This document shows positions 1-11,318 of a DNA stretch of 64,000 nucleotides, one piece after another. The notes under the pieces are model-generated. The model searched no databases. It saw only the letters and a program-made list of their open reading frames with translations, and was not told where the DNA came from. Where the stretch lies: the NCBI RefSeq assembly GCF_017591425.1, contig NW_024465369.1:30403501-30467500 (forward strand), written 5' to 3'. The position numbers and the translations under genes are program-made. The first letter of the stretch is position 1; every line of letters starts with the position of its first letter. Origin of the DNA: Ochotona curzoniae. Taxonomy: Eukaryota; Chordata; Mammalia; Lagomorpha; Ochotonidae.

Positions 1-230
1 TCTTTCCACCTACTCATTCATCCATGCATCTGATCCTCCTCCCATCCATCCATGGTACAGATCCATTAATGACATAGGAGAATCTTGGGAGAAGAGATAC
101 GGCAAAGAGTTTAGAGTATCTAAATAAAATAAAAGCATCTAAAATTTTGTCCAGGGACACTATTTGGCAAATATTATAGTAAAAGCTTCCAGCTAGTCTA
201 AGTGATGCCTTGTATTTAGCTTTTATAGAA

Positions 231-548
231 CAATATATTTCTATTTCAAAGGCATATTTTTACAGAGAAGGACAGACAGAAGAGAAGTCTTCCATCTGCT
301 CGTTCATTCCCCAAATGGCTGTAACAGCTGAAGGTGAGCTGATCCAAAGCTGGGGAGCAGGAGTTTCTTCTGGGTCTCCCACATGGGTGCAGGGGCCCCA
401 GGCCTTGGGCAGTCCTCTGCTGCTTTGGCAGGCCATAAGCAGAGAGCTGGATCAGAAGTGGAGCAGCCAGGATACAAACTGGTACCCACGTGGGCTGCTA
501 GTGCTTGCAGGTGGAGGATTAGCTTGCTACACCATTACAGTGGCCCTG
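231..548 (-). mobile_element. CSINE copy, old
   Basis: Read on the minus strand it runs from a GGGCCACTG-like head through the body to a degenerate tail near 240. On the plus strand it shows the family landmarks in reverse: TTCCATCTGCTCGTTCATTC, CCCACATGGGTGCAGGG and GAGCTGGATCAGAAGTGGAG. The 117-codon open frame over it is a repeat translation. Confidence 0.85.
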
Positions 549-1429
549 TGTATCTGGCTTTGATAGATCAGTGTTTCAAGGCAAAATTATATAAGTTGGT
601 GGTTTAAGAAGAGTGAAAGTTTTGGACATGATAGCTTGAGTAAAAGAAATTGAGAATCAATCACTTAAGCCATTAATGATTAGGAAAATATGAAGGCTTT
701 GTGTGTCAGTAGATATGTGTATATTGTTGAGTGAGTAGACTTGATGACAGTGTACTTAAATTTTTACTGTTTGTACATTTATTGCAATTAACTAGAAATG
801 TAGATTCCTAACTAGAATTAAGAGGAATGTGGATAGAATATCAGAAAGATTCCAGAATTTGAATTTAAGTCCAAATACTGCCGTTTATCAGTGTTGCCTT
901 AATAGAAGACCACATATTATTTGAAATTTGTTCCCTTGCTTGTAAAATGGGGAATATACCTATTTTTGTAGTATTAGAGGACCCAGGAAAAAAATGAAAA
1001 AGGGCTCTGGAATACTGGGTTCTTAAAAATACACACTGTTTAGAAAGCAACTGAAACTATAGTTAAGTACCACTTGAGAAGTAATGACGTGTAATGTGAT
1101 TTAATGTTCTGTATCTGTGTGTGGGGAGTATGGGGAGCGTGTGGTTTGGGGAGAGGATGAAGCATGTGGAGGCAATGGGACCTGCTTTTGTATCTGACCC
1201 TGGAACTGGAGGATTTACTTGTTTTATTGAAAAGTAAATATTTACTGTTTCACACGGGCCTTCATGCCCTCATCTGCTCAGTGCTGCACTTGTTCAGGGA
1301 GGAGTGTGTCTCTGAAACTTTCCTTCTCAGCTGTCAATACTGAGGTGAATTGTACGCCAGGGACCAGCTAGTATTTTGTACCAGCCTCCCCAAGATGAGT
1401 TTCTTTTTTTATTTCTTTTAATTTTTTCC
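549..1429. other. AT-rich intronic sequence, nothing recognised
   Basis: No exon, RNA gene or repeat that I can name. A TGTGTGTGGGGAGTATGGGG stretch near 1120 is purine-rich but not a clean simple repeat. Confidence 0.5.
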
Positions 1430-1735
1430 TTAACACTTATTTATTTTTCCATTAGAAAGGAAGAAAAGCAGAGAGAAGGAGAGATAGAAGCATCTATCTG
1501 TTGGTTCACTCCCTGAGCCAATTTGAAGCCAGGATCTGTAAGCCAGGGCTGCCTTCTGGGTTTGCCATGTGAGTACAGCATCCCTATAGCTTGGGCCATT
1601 CTCTGCTGCTTTCCTGGGCTATAAGTGGAGCTGGATCAGTAGGAAGTAGAGCAGCTGTGACATGAACTGGCACACAAATTGGATTCTGGCACTTGCAGGT
1701 GGAGGATTAGCCTGTTGAGCTCCTCTGCCAACCTC
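1430..1735 (-). mobile_element. CSINE copy, old
   Basis: The reverse-orientation tail (ACTTATTTATTTTTCCATTA) starts near 1433. It is followed by the purine-rich AGAAGGAGAGATAG segment, GGTTCACTCCCTGAGCC, and a body ending GCAGGTGGAGGATTAGCCTG. CTCCCC-containing sequence on both sides may be a decayed target-site duplication. Confidence 0.8.
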
Positions 1736-2382
1736 CCCGCATTGCTTTCTGAAACCCACTGGGCTTCCGCTAGGTCTCAGTGAGCTCGTGTTTGCCGTGT
1801 TTAGGGAAATGTCTAGCTCATCTTGGTAATGTGACTTGCTTTTCAGGTTTATTCAAGACACACAAACATACGACCATAATACCATTCTCTCTGTGTGTTG
1901 GAAACTGTGATTTGCATAAGTGAGACTTGGCTGCCATTACCTTCTATCACGAACACATGGATGATTCCTGAGTGACCGACCCCCTTTTCACTGGTGAGGG
2001 TTTTCACTATAGTCATTTGGGGGTCTGTTTTCCTTATTCTCTCCTCTCCTCTCTCCTGTATTTTTCTTCCAAGAGATTCTGATTCTACCAGTTATGATGG
2101 ACAAAAAAAAACAACCGTAGCATCTCAGTGAAGAACTTGGCCTTGCCTAGCTTATACTCAAATCATAGTTTTCTAGGATTGTGCTTTAACAAGACAGCTC
2201 AGGAAGTTTTCCTAATGAGAGCCTCTTAGACATAGAAAGGCCTTAAGAGGCACATTTATTGATTTCTTTTGGAATTTTAAGCTTATGGATTATTATAATT
2301 TGATTCTGAAGAAAAAATATATTCCATATAACAGCATTGGAATTATGTTTGTGAAAATGCAGTCCTTCGAAATTAGCTAAGA

Positions 2383-2730
2383 TGGGACTGGTGTTGTGAT
2401 GCAGTTAGTCAGGCTTAAGTCTTCAATGCTGGCCTGCCATATTGGGGTGCTGATTGGGGTCCTGGCTACTCTGCTTCTAGCAAGCTTCCTCCTCGTGCAC
2501 ATGGAAGGCAGCAGGTCATGGCACCAGCCCTAAACTTCATGCCAACCATATGGTGACCAGGTTGGAGTTTCCTGGCTCCTGATTTTGGCCTCCTGATTTT
2601 GGTTGAGACTTGCCTGTTATAGCCATTTGAGGAATGAACCAACCAGTGAAAGATATTCTTTCTCTCTCTCTCATTATACCTACCCTCTCTTCAAATACAA
2701 AAATAAACAAATCTTTTTAAAAAATGAAAA
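2383..2730 (+). mobile_element. CSINE copy, old and diverged
   Basis: Starts GGGACTGGTGTTGTGATGCA and ends in an ATAAACAAATCTTTTTAAAA tail. The expected CCATTTGAGGAATGAACCAA and CT-rich segment precede the tail. A CCTGATTTTGG segment is duplicated in the body. Confidence 0.8.
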
Positions 2731-4799
2731 AAGCTGAAAATTTTGTATTTATTAATTTTCCTTATTCAGGAGAAATGCACCTGTATAACCTGGAACCTGA
2801 GCTTCCATTGGCATGGCTATAGCTAACCCAACTGGGACCAATTCAGTTCAAAGGGGTTGAATGCACCTGATTTAAACGCAGCTGTGCACAGTGTAACATA
2901 ATTTGTGAATTTTTAAAATCTTTTTTTGAGTCATTGATCGAAGGTATTTTAGTGTGGTTGTCTTTTAAAAGAGGAAGTAAGGCAAAGGTGAAACCACAGT
3001 CTGTAGAATGACAAATTACTAAAGAATTGTCTCTGCATAAAGCAATCTTGATTCTAACAGTCACAGACTTTGTTGTTAGAAAGGAAATGGAAACATACTC
3101 ATTCAAAACTCCATGGGTCAGACAACAGTGATGTTTGGAAGTGGGAGGTAGTGCTGGGGGACAGAGTGCCAGGGGTACATGGACAGGAGTGTATTACTGT
3201 ACAAAACGATAATATTGACTAAAGGTTGGGCTACTCTCGTATTAGCACCATGTGGTGCTGGTGTTCAACAGAATTGATAACACTCATCTCCATCAGGGCA
3301 AACTGCTCCCAGCAGCATCCCTGGAGCACCAGCTGCCCCTCACTGTGTCAGAGCTCAAACAATCTCAAGACTGCACTTGGAGAAATGACTGGAAGAAGTG
3401 GAAATGCCCTGCTTGCCGTGTCGCGTACTGAGCTGCTGGAGCCTGGCAGGCAGTGACTTGCTCTGTGCCAGCCACTCATGTCCTAGCAGAACCTGGCTGC
3501 CAGGGAACCACCAGCCTTGCTCCTGGTGAATGACCATTGTCCATGAAAGCAGGAGTGGTTGGTTACCAGCCAAGAGTATTTTACAATCAAAACAGCTGCT
3601 CTGCCTTTCCAGAAGTGTGACTTAAGGTGGTTTCTGCAAGCAGTTCTCTGGTAAGCGAGGTGCACTGCCTCCTCCCCCATCTTATCCATGCACTGCACTC
3701 CATGGATTTTTTTTTCCAGGTGACTCTAGGGATCCCCTTTGCTCAGTGTGGCTTGGAGCTCCCGAGGGTGGCGTGCCCGTGCTGATGTGCCGGGCCGTGA
3801 GTGCATTGCGCCTTGCTGATGTTCTGAGTGCATTGCGCCTGGCCTGTTCTTGTTGAGCTAATGTGGTAGCTGTGCTCCTGAGAAGATGCACTTCTTTTTT
3901 CCTACTTTCTGCCCAGCAACTGTTCAGGCTAGTGTGTGAAGCACCCACATTGAAATGGCTGCTTGCAGAATGGGAAGGGGACTGGGGAAGAGAACAAAAA
4001 TAGATATGCAGGTGTTGATTGTTAACCCAACGTTTATTTCTAAGGCGGATTCTGGCAGCCGAGTGGTTTTCTGTGTCTGTGGTTTATGCTCATGGTTGTG
4101 TTGAGTTGTGCATTGTGTGAAGCTTGCTTGGGCTAATGTTAGGTAGCTGTGGTTTGTGAGAGATTTGGGCTTGTGAAACTGACATGCGAGTGGACTTGGT
4201 GTCTAAAGAGGGAAGTGCTATGAAATTCCAGTTGCTTTGAGGTTGCCCAAGGAGCAAGCAGCTAGCCTTCAGCTTTGGGGTTGAAAGCTGCAAGCAGGTC
4301 TGTCAGTGTGTAAACCAAGCATTGTCTCTCCCTCATGCCACAGCTGGGACAATGTTAAGTTCTGCAGAGACAGTATTAAGTTCTGCAAGATTAGGCTGAG
4401 GGCTAGCTACTAGTGACCATCAGGACCACAGTTTCTCTCTCCTTTAATTTCTGGATCCCAATTTTCCATTGCTTCCCTGTCATCTCTCCCCCTCTCTCAG
4501 AAGCAACTCAGTGTTCAGATCTCAAGTGGGTGAGTGAATCCCCTGATTGGCAAAGGAGTCTTCTTTATTTTTTGGCACCGAGTCCTGGTTACCAGCTGTT
4601 CTGTGATTCACTCACATGTCTTAGGGAAGAAATTTATTGTAAATTCACATAGAAGGGTAGCCAATAGCTTTCAGCTCAACTTTTAGTAACTTTTTGATGC
4701 CTAAGAAAATGTAAAAAGTAACATGAAACAATGTCCTGTTTTTAAAAATAAATTTATGGGTTTGACTTGTGTTCTCCTTCAAACATTTTACTATTTGCT
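2731..4799. other. Intronic sequence with a short duplication, otherwise unassigned
   Basis: I recognise no gene or named repeat. A 14-base word, GAGTGCATTGCGCC, occurs at 3799 and 3826 (period 27). A second short echo, TTAAGTTCTGCA, occurs near 4354 and 4377. Open frames of 60-90 codons here look random. Confidence 0.45.
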
Positions 4800-5016
4800 T
4801 TTTATTTATTTGAAAGGTGGAGAGGTGTAGAAAGATCCTCTGTTTGCTGATTCACTCCTCGAAAGCCTCTAAAAGGCAGGTCTGAGTCAAAGCAAAGCCA
4901 GGAGCCCAGAACTCCGTTGGATCTTTTACCTACGTGGCAGACACCCAGTGACTTGAGCCAGGTTTTTGTATTAGGAAGAAGATAGATTCCTTATCTGCTG
5001 CAGCACTCACCTCTAC
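4800..5016 (-). mobile_element. CSINE fragment, old
   Basis: Reverse-orientation tail TTTATTTATTTGAAAGGTGG, then GCTGATTCACTCCTCGAAAG and AGCCAGGAGCCCAGAACTCC. It is strongly decayed at its 5' end near 5016. Confidence 0.75.
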
Positions 5017-7579
5017 ATTTGTTTTCTGATTACAATAAAAAAGAAAGAAATTTGGGTTATTATGCTCAATATTTTGAAACCACAGTTTCATGATTGGCAG
5101 GCAGGGTTCTCTTACAGTTGGAGATGAGACAAAGCTTCCAGCTGGTATTAGATTGTCTGCTTCTGATCCAGTTTCCTGCTAACATACCAGGAAAGCAATG
5201 AATGATGGCTGGAATACTGGGAACACTTGAATGCCTGCTGCACGTTTGGGAGACATGTAGCCCTGTCGTAGCTTTCGTGGCTTTTATCTAGGGTTATCAA
5301 GGAAATGGAAAACCAGTCTGTCACTCTGCCTTGCCAGTAACAAACACATCCTTAGAAAATAAATTAAAAATGTAGAACTAGACTTGAGTAGCCTTTCTCT
5401 TCATCAGTCTTCATTACATTTTCCAGCCCAGTGCCTTACCCTGCATTTGAGGAGTCAAATCTAAGGAATTCCAGCCCTTTCAAATGGTCTAACACTTTTC
5501 TAAATTAGATGCATCACCGGGCATTTCTTATTGCCCTGTTTGAAAGATGAATTTTTAAGAATCAAGGTGTTGCTTTGAATGATAACTGCTGAAGAAAATA
5601 GTATATTTTGGGTGTTGACAGCAAGTTGTACTTGTCTTTTCAGGTGAAGCTAAATGTAGCCCTCTTAAGAGGTCCTGAGGCCCAGAGTTTAGGTTGGGTG
5701 GGAGAAGGAGAAGAGGAAGAAAACTCCAGCTGACTCTCTACCCTCTGGATACAACAGTAGGAAGCACAGAGCCCTGACTTTGGCTTTGCTCTTGATGAAA
5801 CTCTGGTTCAGTTGCTTTATTAGTTGGAAACCCCAGCATGCAAATGTGTAACCATCAGTTGTGTAACAAATGTTCATGTGGTATTGCTAGACAAGTGTTT
5901 TGTTTTTCTACAGTGAACTTTTTGTTCTGTTATTATAACGTACATGCAGAAGAATGCACAAAGCTGTGCCCAAATGTACAGCTTATTGAATTGTTACAAC
6001 AAAAATATACCACATGTTCATGAATGAGAATAAGATTAAGGAAACAGATTACTGGCACCCCAGGAGATTCTTCCCTATTAGCCTTCAGACATTGAGAAAA
6101 ATTAAGAAAAAATTACTCACAGCATGAAGATGAAAGGTCTAATATAGTCAACAAAACCTACAAATCCAAAAAGCTTCCAAGATGTGAAACTTCTTGAGAT
6201 TCTTAGATAAAAGATACTCAAATGGTATGGTGTCTGCAAATATCCCAACATCCAAAGCAAACAAACAAACAGAAAACGAAACATACTACAAAATCAGAAA
6301 TACCACTGGTTTCAAGCATTTTGGCTAAAGGAGAATCAATCATGAACCATGGTGGGGTGGCTGTCACTGGTTTCTCTTGGAAAAAAATGGAACCTTCTTT
6401 CTTCTCTGTGTTAAGTTTACAGATGCTTTGCCATGCATGTGTGTCCTAAATCTGATAAGCATTTAACTATCACATGTGATATTTAGAATAACTTGGAAAG
6501 AGGATGTGAGAAGAGAAAATGAGCAGGAGAAAGAACTGTAACCAGAGCACTTGTTTTCTTTCTTACTTAATTACTTATAATAAGAATGCTTTATAATGGT
6601 AGGCATTAGAAGGCAATGTAAATACAGGGTCTTCACATTTTTAAAAGCAAAGTAAGGATATTAAGCAGGAGACAGCTGTATAAATCTGTAGATATTCCTG
6701 AAGGTTTGATATTTTAGAGCAGTCATGTATTTTTGGATCTTGAAAAACCAGATATTTTGACATTAGAATATTGCATGTGCTTAGAAAATACAATAGTTGA
6801 CTTTACAGTGCTTTACATTTTAAAAACTGCATTCACCCTAGAAAGATATACCTTCCAATCAGACTTTTGTATTTAAGTATTCTGTTCTGCCTCGCTATAG
6901 CCCCAATTCATTAGCCTATTTAAGATGTTCATCCAAACATATATTTCTGTTGTCTGCCGTTCGTGTCCAGCATCTTCTCTATATGCATTTTGATAGCATT
7001 CATTTTATGTGTTTTATTTATTTCCTCATACCTAACTACCATGTCTTTTTCACTTTTTATTCTTTTTCCTATTGCTCTTAACACTTCTGTGTCTTCTAAA
7101 AATCTTACCCTCTGTTGCAGTAGTGCATCTTTCTGTAGTTTTATCATCACTTTCCTGAACTCTAGTGTCTCTGCTTATTTAATCCTTGTTTTTTTAAAAA
7201 GAGTATTATTTATATGTCCTTAAATCTCTTTGAAAATTCTTATTTTATGCATTTGTGTATTACTATGTTATTCATTCAGATTCTTTTCATTTTGTAATTT
7301 TTATGTACAGATGATGCAGGTTCCTACCCAGACCTTTTAATCTCAAATCAACCAAAAATGTTGGCTAACTCTGCTTGTTACTTTCAAGAGTTTATCTTAA
7401 AATCAACTTGTAAAAATCTCCTGTTGATTTTTAGATGGGTGGCGTAATACTATGTTGTTCTTTAACAATAATAATTGATAAAATAGTCAGCATTCTATGA
7501 CTTCTGTTTTTTATGAACCTTAAGCTGCCTTTGGCTATAGCTTTGCAGCATTAAGCTGCAAGATTTTCAGAGATTTTTT
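5017..7579. other. Unassigned intronic sequence
   Basis: Mostly AT-rich, with no recognised exon. At 6929-7195 the minus strand carries an open stretch of about 85 codons rich in K, E, R, Q and L (coiled-coil composition), with RFLEDTEVLRAIGKRIKSEK inside. It could be a decayed L1 ORF1 or a retrocopy fragment. I do not recognise it. Confidence 0.4.
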
Positions 7580-7902
7580 TTTAAAGATTGTATTTATTTT
7601 TTTATTACAAAGTCAGATACACAGAGAGGCGAAGAGACAGAGAGGAAGATCTTCCGTCCGATGATTCACTCCCCAAGTGACCAGCAACAGCCAGTGCTGT
7701 GCTGATCCGAAGCCAGGATCCAGGAACTTCTTCCAGGTCTCCCACACGGTTGCAAACTCCCAAAGCTTTGTGGCCGTCCTCCCAGGCCACAAGCAGGGAG
7801 CTGGATGGGAAGTGGAGCTGCCAGGATTAGAACTGGCGCCTATATGGGATCCCGGCGCGTTCAAGGCAAGGACTTTAGCCTCTAGGCCACGCCACCAGGC
7901 CC
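7580..7902 (-). mobile_element. CSINE copy, nearly full length
   Basis: A well-preserved minus-strand copy. The AAAGATTGTATTTATTTTTT tail is at the left. The 5' head at the right reads, on the minus strand, GGGCCTGGTGGCGTGGCC. Flanks contain TTTCAGAGATTTTT (7565) and TTTCAGAGCTTTT (7904), a probable target-site duplication. Box-B-like AACTGGCG sequence lies near 7830. Confidence 0.92.
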
Positions 7903-8117
7903 CTTTCAGAGCTTTTAGATAGCTGTGAGACTTATGTTTTAACAATTTTCTTCCAACTTATGTATGTTGGGGATAGTGGGATTTTCACATTAGTTTTAAA
8001 CAAGAATTTTGTTTATTCCAGTTTTCTTGGAAATTTGTCTATATTTATTGATGTTCTTGGTGAAATTTTGTTTCAGTGGCAACCATTTGTTATTTTCTAG
8101 TGTATTTTTATTTTGTT

Positions 8118-8375
8118 TTGTAGATTTATTTATTTGTCTGTGTGGCAGAGGAGGAGAGTGAGAGAGCGCTCCCCATCTGTCCTGTCTGGGACCAAAGCCA
8201 GGAACTGGGAACCGCATCGACTCAGTTACTTGAGTTGTCACTATTGCCTTTCAGGACCTGTGTTAATAGGAAGCTAAGACCAAGAGCCAAAGCCAGATTC
8301 AATTGCAGGTATTCTAATGTGGGAGATGGTGTGGAGCTGGTACCTAAATCCTCCCACCTAATCTGTGGATTGAAA
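8118..8375 (-). mobile_element. CSINE-related copy, diverged
   Basis: Starts with GATTTATTTATTTGTCTGTG. The middle region (AGTTACTTGAGTTGTCACTA, then AATAGGAAGCTAAGACC) matches the variant CSINE body type that reads '...gcattaacaggaagctgga...' rather than the young type. Ends near CCTCCCACC. Confidence 0.65.
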
Positions 8376-8662
8376 AGTATTTCAATGTCAAATGTGATTA
8401 TTAATGTCACAAAAGTCAGTAGTTGAAACAATTTGAACGTTTTAGAGTTATCAAGCCTCCTTAGAAATGCGAATTAAAAAGTACCTAATGATATGTCTGT
8501 AATCTCCCTGGGCAAAAATTTCTGTTTGAAAGCAGAATTTTCATTCATAACTCTCATCCCTAAATGTGATCAGAACTGGAATTATTCATGCCTGTTTTTT
8601 CCATAATACACATTTCCATAAGCTGTTTGAAGATCTTGAGTCTCAACTTTTTGCATCAGAAA

Positions 8663-8891
8663 AACTTTTAAAAAGTACTTATTTGACAGGTGGACCATGT
8701 TAGTGTGGAGCTGTGAGCTAAGAACGCAATCCAGACCCCTTACTTGGTGGCACTGATCCAGCAACTTCTTGAGCATCGCCTGCTGCCTGCCAGGATCTGC
8801 TTTGGTGGGAAGCTGCAGTCAGTATCCACGGTCAGCACTTGGTCCCGGCTGGACAGCTTCACCTAGTAACTGCCAGGCCAAATACTTGCCC
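8663..8891 (-). mobile_element. CSINE-related variant copy
   Basis: Same variant type as the preceding copy. TTGAGCATCGCCTGCTGCCT and GGTGGGAAGCTGCAGTCAGT are its conserved landmarks. The right end, GCCAGGCCAAATACTTGCCC, corresponds to the element 5' head. Confidence 0.65.
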
Positions 8892-9089
8892 TTCATTCAT
8901 TCCAATTTTCATGAACTTTTCCCAATTAACCTTATATGTTTATATGTACATATTCCTATATATTGTACAAAATATACATTCTTTGGAGTTTTTCGGTGAA
9001 CTTACCTAGTTTTATGTTTATTTCCATATATATATGCATTTGGGGGAAAAAAACCCTTTCCTTTAAGCACGAATGATATAGTCTAATTC

Positions 9090-9680
9090 CTGTTAAAAAC
9101 TTGCTTTTTTTCACCTAATGTCATGTCTTGAAGATTTTTCTGTTAGTAAGCACAGAGCCATTTTATTCCTTTTTAAGAAGATTTATTTAATTATTTATGT
9201 TAGAAGGTCAGAGAGAAGGAGAGACAGAGAAAAACGTCTTTCATCCACTGGTTCACTCCTCAAGTGGCTGTGTCAACCATAGCTGAATCAATCTGAAGCC
9301 AGGAGCCAGGAGCCTCCTCCAGGTCTCCTCTGTGGGTTCAGGGTCCCAAGGTTTTGGCCCATCCTCTACTACTTTCCTAGGCTGCAACCAGTGAGCTGGA
9401 TGGGAAGTGGAGTAGCCTGGACATGAACCAGTACCCATATGTGATGCTGGCAGATGCAAGGCAAGGACTTTAGCAATTAGGCTACTGCAAAGGGCCCCAT
9501 TTTATTCCTTTCAGTGTGATAAAACAGTGTCCCATCACTGGTGTTTCATAGTTCCTTTGACTAATTCTTTATATGAGCTGTTGGAAACAAGTTCTATAAT
9601 ATACTTCATTTTTAGTTCAGACTTTTCTGTATTTAGGTAAATTCCTGTTAATTGATACATACATATAAAGTTGTAGCAGT
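9090..9680 (-). mobile_element. Ancient L1 3' fragment, split by a CSINE
   Basis: The plus strand reads as antisense L1 3' sequence: ACTTGCTTTTTTTCACCTAA, then CATGTCTTGAAGATTTTTCT. It resumes after the nested SINE with AACAGTGTCCCATCACTGGT and GTTGGAAACAAG. This is the familiar '...cttttttaatggctgcatagtattcc...' region in decayed form. The copy is old and non-coding. Confidence 0.6.
9174..9496 (-). mobile_element. CSINE copy inserted into an older L1
   Basis: A full-length minus-strand copy from AAGAAGATTTATTTAATTAT to a head ending AGGGCC. It is bounded by a clean target-site duplication, CCATTTTATTCCTTT, at 9158 and 9497. Confidence 0.92.
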
Positions 9681-10540
9681 CCATGAATGAGCAACTTAAA
9701 ATTTCCATAAATGCTGTCGAAACTTTTCAAGAACAATTGCCTGCATTTACTACCCCTGCCAGCAAAGTATCAGAAAATCCATTTATCGTGTTGTCCTTCT
9801 CTTGATGTAGTTTGACAAGCTGTCGTAACCTAAAAAAGCAAATAGTTATTTTAATGTGGTGGCCTGCCCAAAGAACGGCAACGTGGGGACCTGCCCAAGA
9901 AGGAGATGTAATGGTATCTGTCATTACGAGACATTTTACCACTCTTTCTGGACCAGGGAAATGGGAACAATCATCTTAAAATATAAGCAGGAATCCATTT
10001 AAGTTAAACAAAAGCCTTAATTTATTACCACATGTATGAAATAATAAGTGGAGATGATCTCTCCTTTTGTGGAATTTATTTATTATCAGAGTAGTCACTT
10101 TTGGTTTAACTACTCTACTGGCAGAAAAAAAATTTCTTTTCAGCATCTTAGCAAGTGACAACCAAGAATCAGCCTCACACAAGAGAAGGAACTCTTTCAG
10201 GACAGCTGGCTGCCTGCCTTCTCCTAGCCACCGTATAATCTAACACCTTTCTGCTTAGGGAAAAGTGAAATTCTTGTAAGATGGAATACATAATATTTCT
10301 GTGATCTTTATGAATATGTTTAAATATTGAGAAAAGCTAAAAGAATGATTTCATGGCCAGTAGATTGTTATCAACCAAATTCAATGATTAACGTTTAGTC
10401 TTTTTTTTTTTTTACTACCATGAAAACTAAGCTATACATATTATGACAAATGTTTCTTGGCTGCTTGAACATAAAGCTGTTCTCTAAGCATAAAGGTATT
10501 CTAGTATGACTTTCAAAAGTAACTATAAATGTGTTGTATT
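9681..10540. other. Unassigned intronic sequence
   Basis: No gene seen. The left part to about 9790 may continue the antisense L1 (CTACCCCTGCCAGCAAAGTA resembles its '...cccaccagcagtgt...' region). A slightly GC-richer patch at 9850-9960 is unexplained. Confidence 0.35.
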
Positions 10541-10760
10541 GCAAAAGAGAGAGATTGAATCTCCCATTTCTCAAAATGCCCCAAAGAGCCACAGCTGGGT
10601 CAGGCTGAAGCTAGGAGCCAGAAACTCCATCTGTGTCTTCCACACTGGTGCTAGGGGCCCACATGCCTGGGCTGTCACTTGCCATCTGCCAGTGTGTGCA
10701 TCAGCAAGCAGCTGAAATTGAATCAGAGCCAGACTTGAATTCAGGCAAAATAGTTTTGTA
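10541..10760 (-). mobile_element. CSINE fragment, old
   Basis: Landmarks are GAGCCACAGCTGGGTCAGG, AGCTAGGAGCCAGAAACTCC and GCATCAGCAAGCAGCTG. The A-rich 3' end of the element is reduced to AAGAGAGAGATTG. Confidence 0.7.
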
Positions 10761-10770
10761 TTAGGAAATT

Positions 10771-10822
10771 GTTTTCCTTTTCTTTCTTTCTTTTCTTTTC
10801 TTTTCTTCCCCCCCCTTTTTTT
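10771..10822. repeat. Polypyrimidine tract (CTTT/TTTC)n
   Basis: About 50 bases of almost pure pyrimidine, with TTCTTTCTTTCTTTTC repeats followed by a run of eight or more C. Confidence 0.85.
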
Positions 10823-11029
10823 AATATAGAGCATTACAGCAGGAAAAAAAAAAAACTTGTCCCTTAGGGATTTGGCAAAAGTATGAGAAAGCAAGACCAA
10901 AAATTTAGGCTCACTGAGTATACTTAATGGGTGCATTTTTAAAAAATGAGGCTGCTAGTATTACTTCAGTAAAAAATGGATGATTATATGCAATATCTCA
11001 CTTTTAATTCACATATATACATATGTACT

Positions 11030-11318
11030 TAAGATTTATTCATTTGTTTGAATGAGTTGGAGGGAGAGACAGTAAGACATCAATGTTCCTTCCATTGGTT
11101 CACTCCCCAGATGGCTGCAGTGGGCAAGGCTGGGCCAGGCTAAAGCCAGGAGCCAGAAGCCTGTGTGAATGCAGGGGCCAAAGCACTTGGACCATCTCCT
11201 AATGCTTTCCCAGGCCATGAACCAGGAGCTGGGTTGAAAGTGGAGCAGCTGGGGCACAAGCTGGCATCCTTAGAAGTCTGTGTTGCAAGTGGCTTTACTT
11301 GCTGAATTATGGTGCTGT
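11030..11318 (-). mobile_element. CSINE copy, moderately old
   Basis: Reverse tail AAGATTTATTCATTTGTTTG, then GGTTCACTCCCCAGATGGCT, AAGCCAGGAGCCAGAAGCC and GAGCTGGGTTGAAAGTGGAG. Confidence 0.85.

Noticed and set aside
210..563. 117-codon plus-strand frame
   Set aside because: A translation of a minus-strand CSINE (phrases such as SRELD and AGGGLACY recur over other copies).
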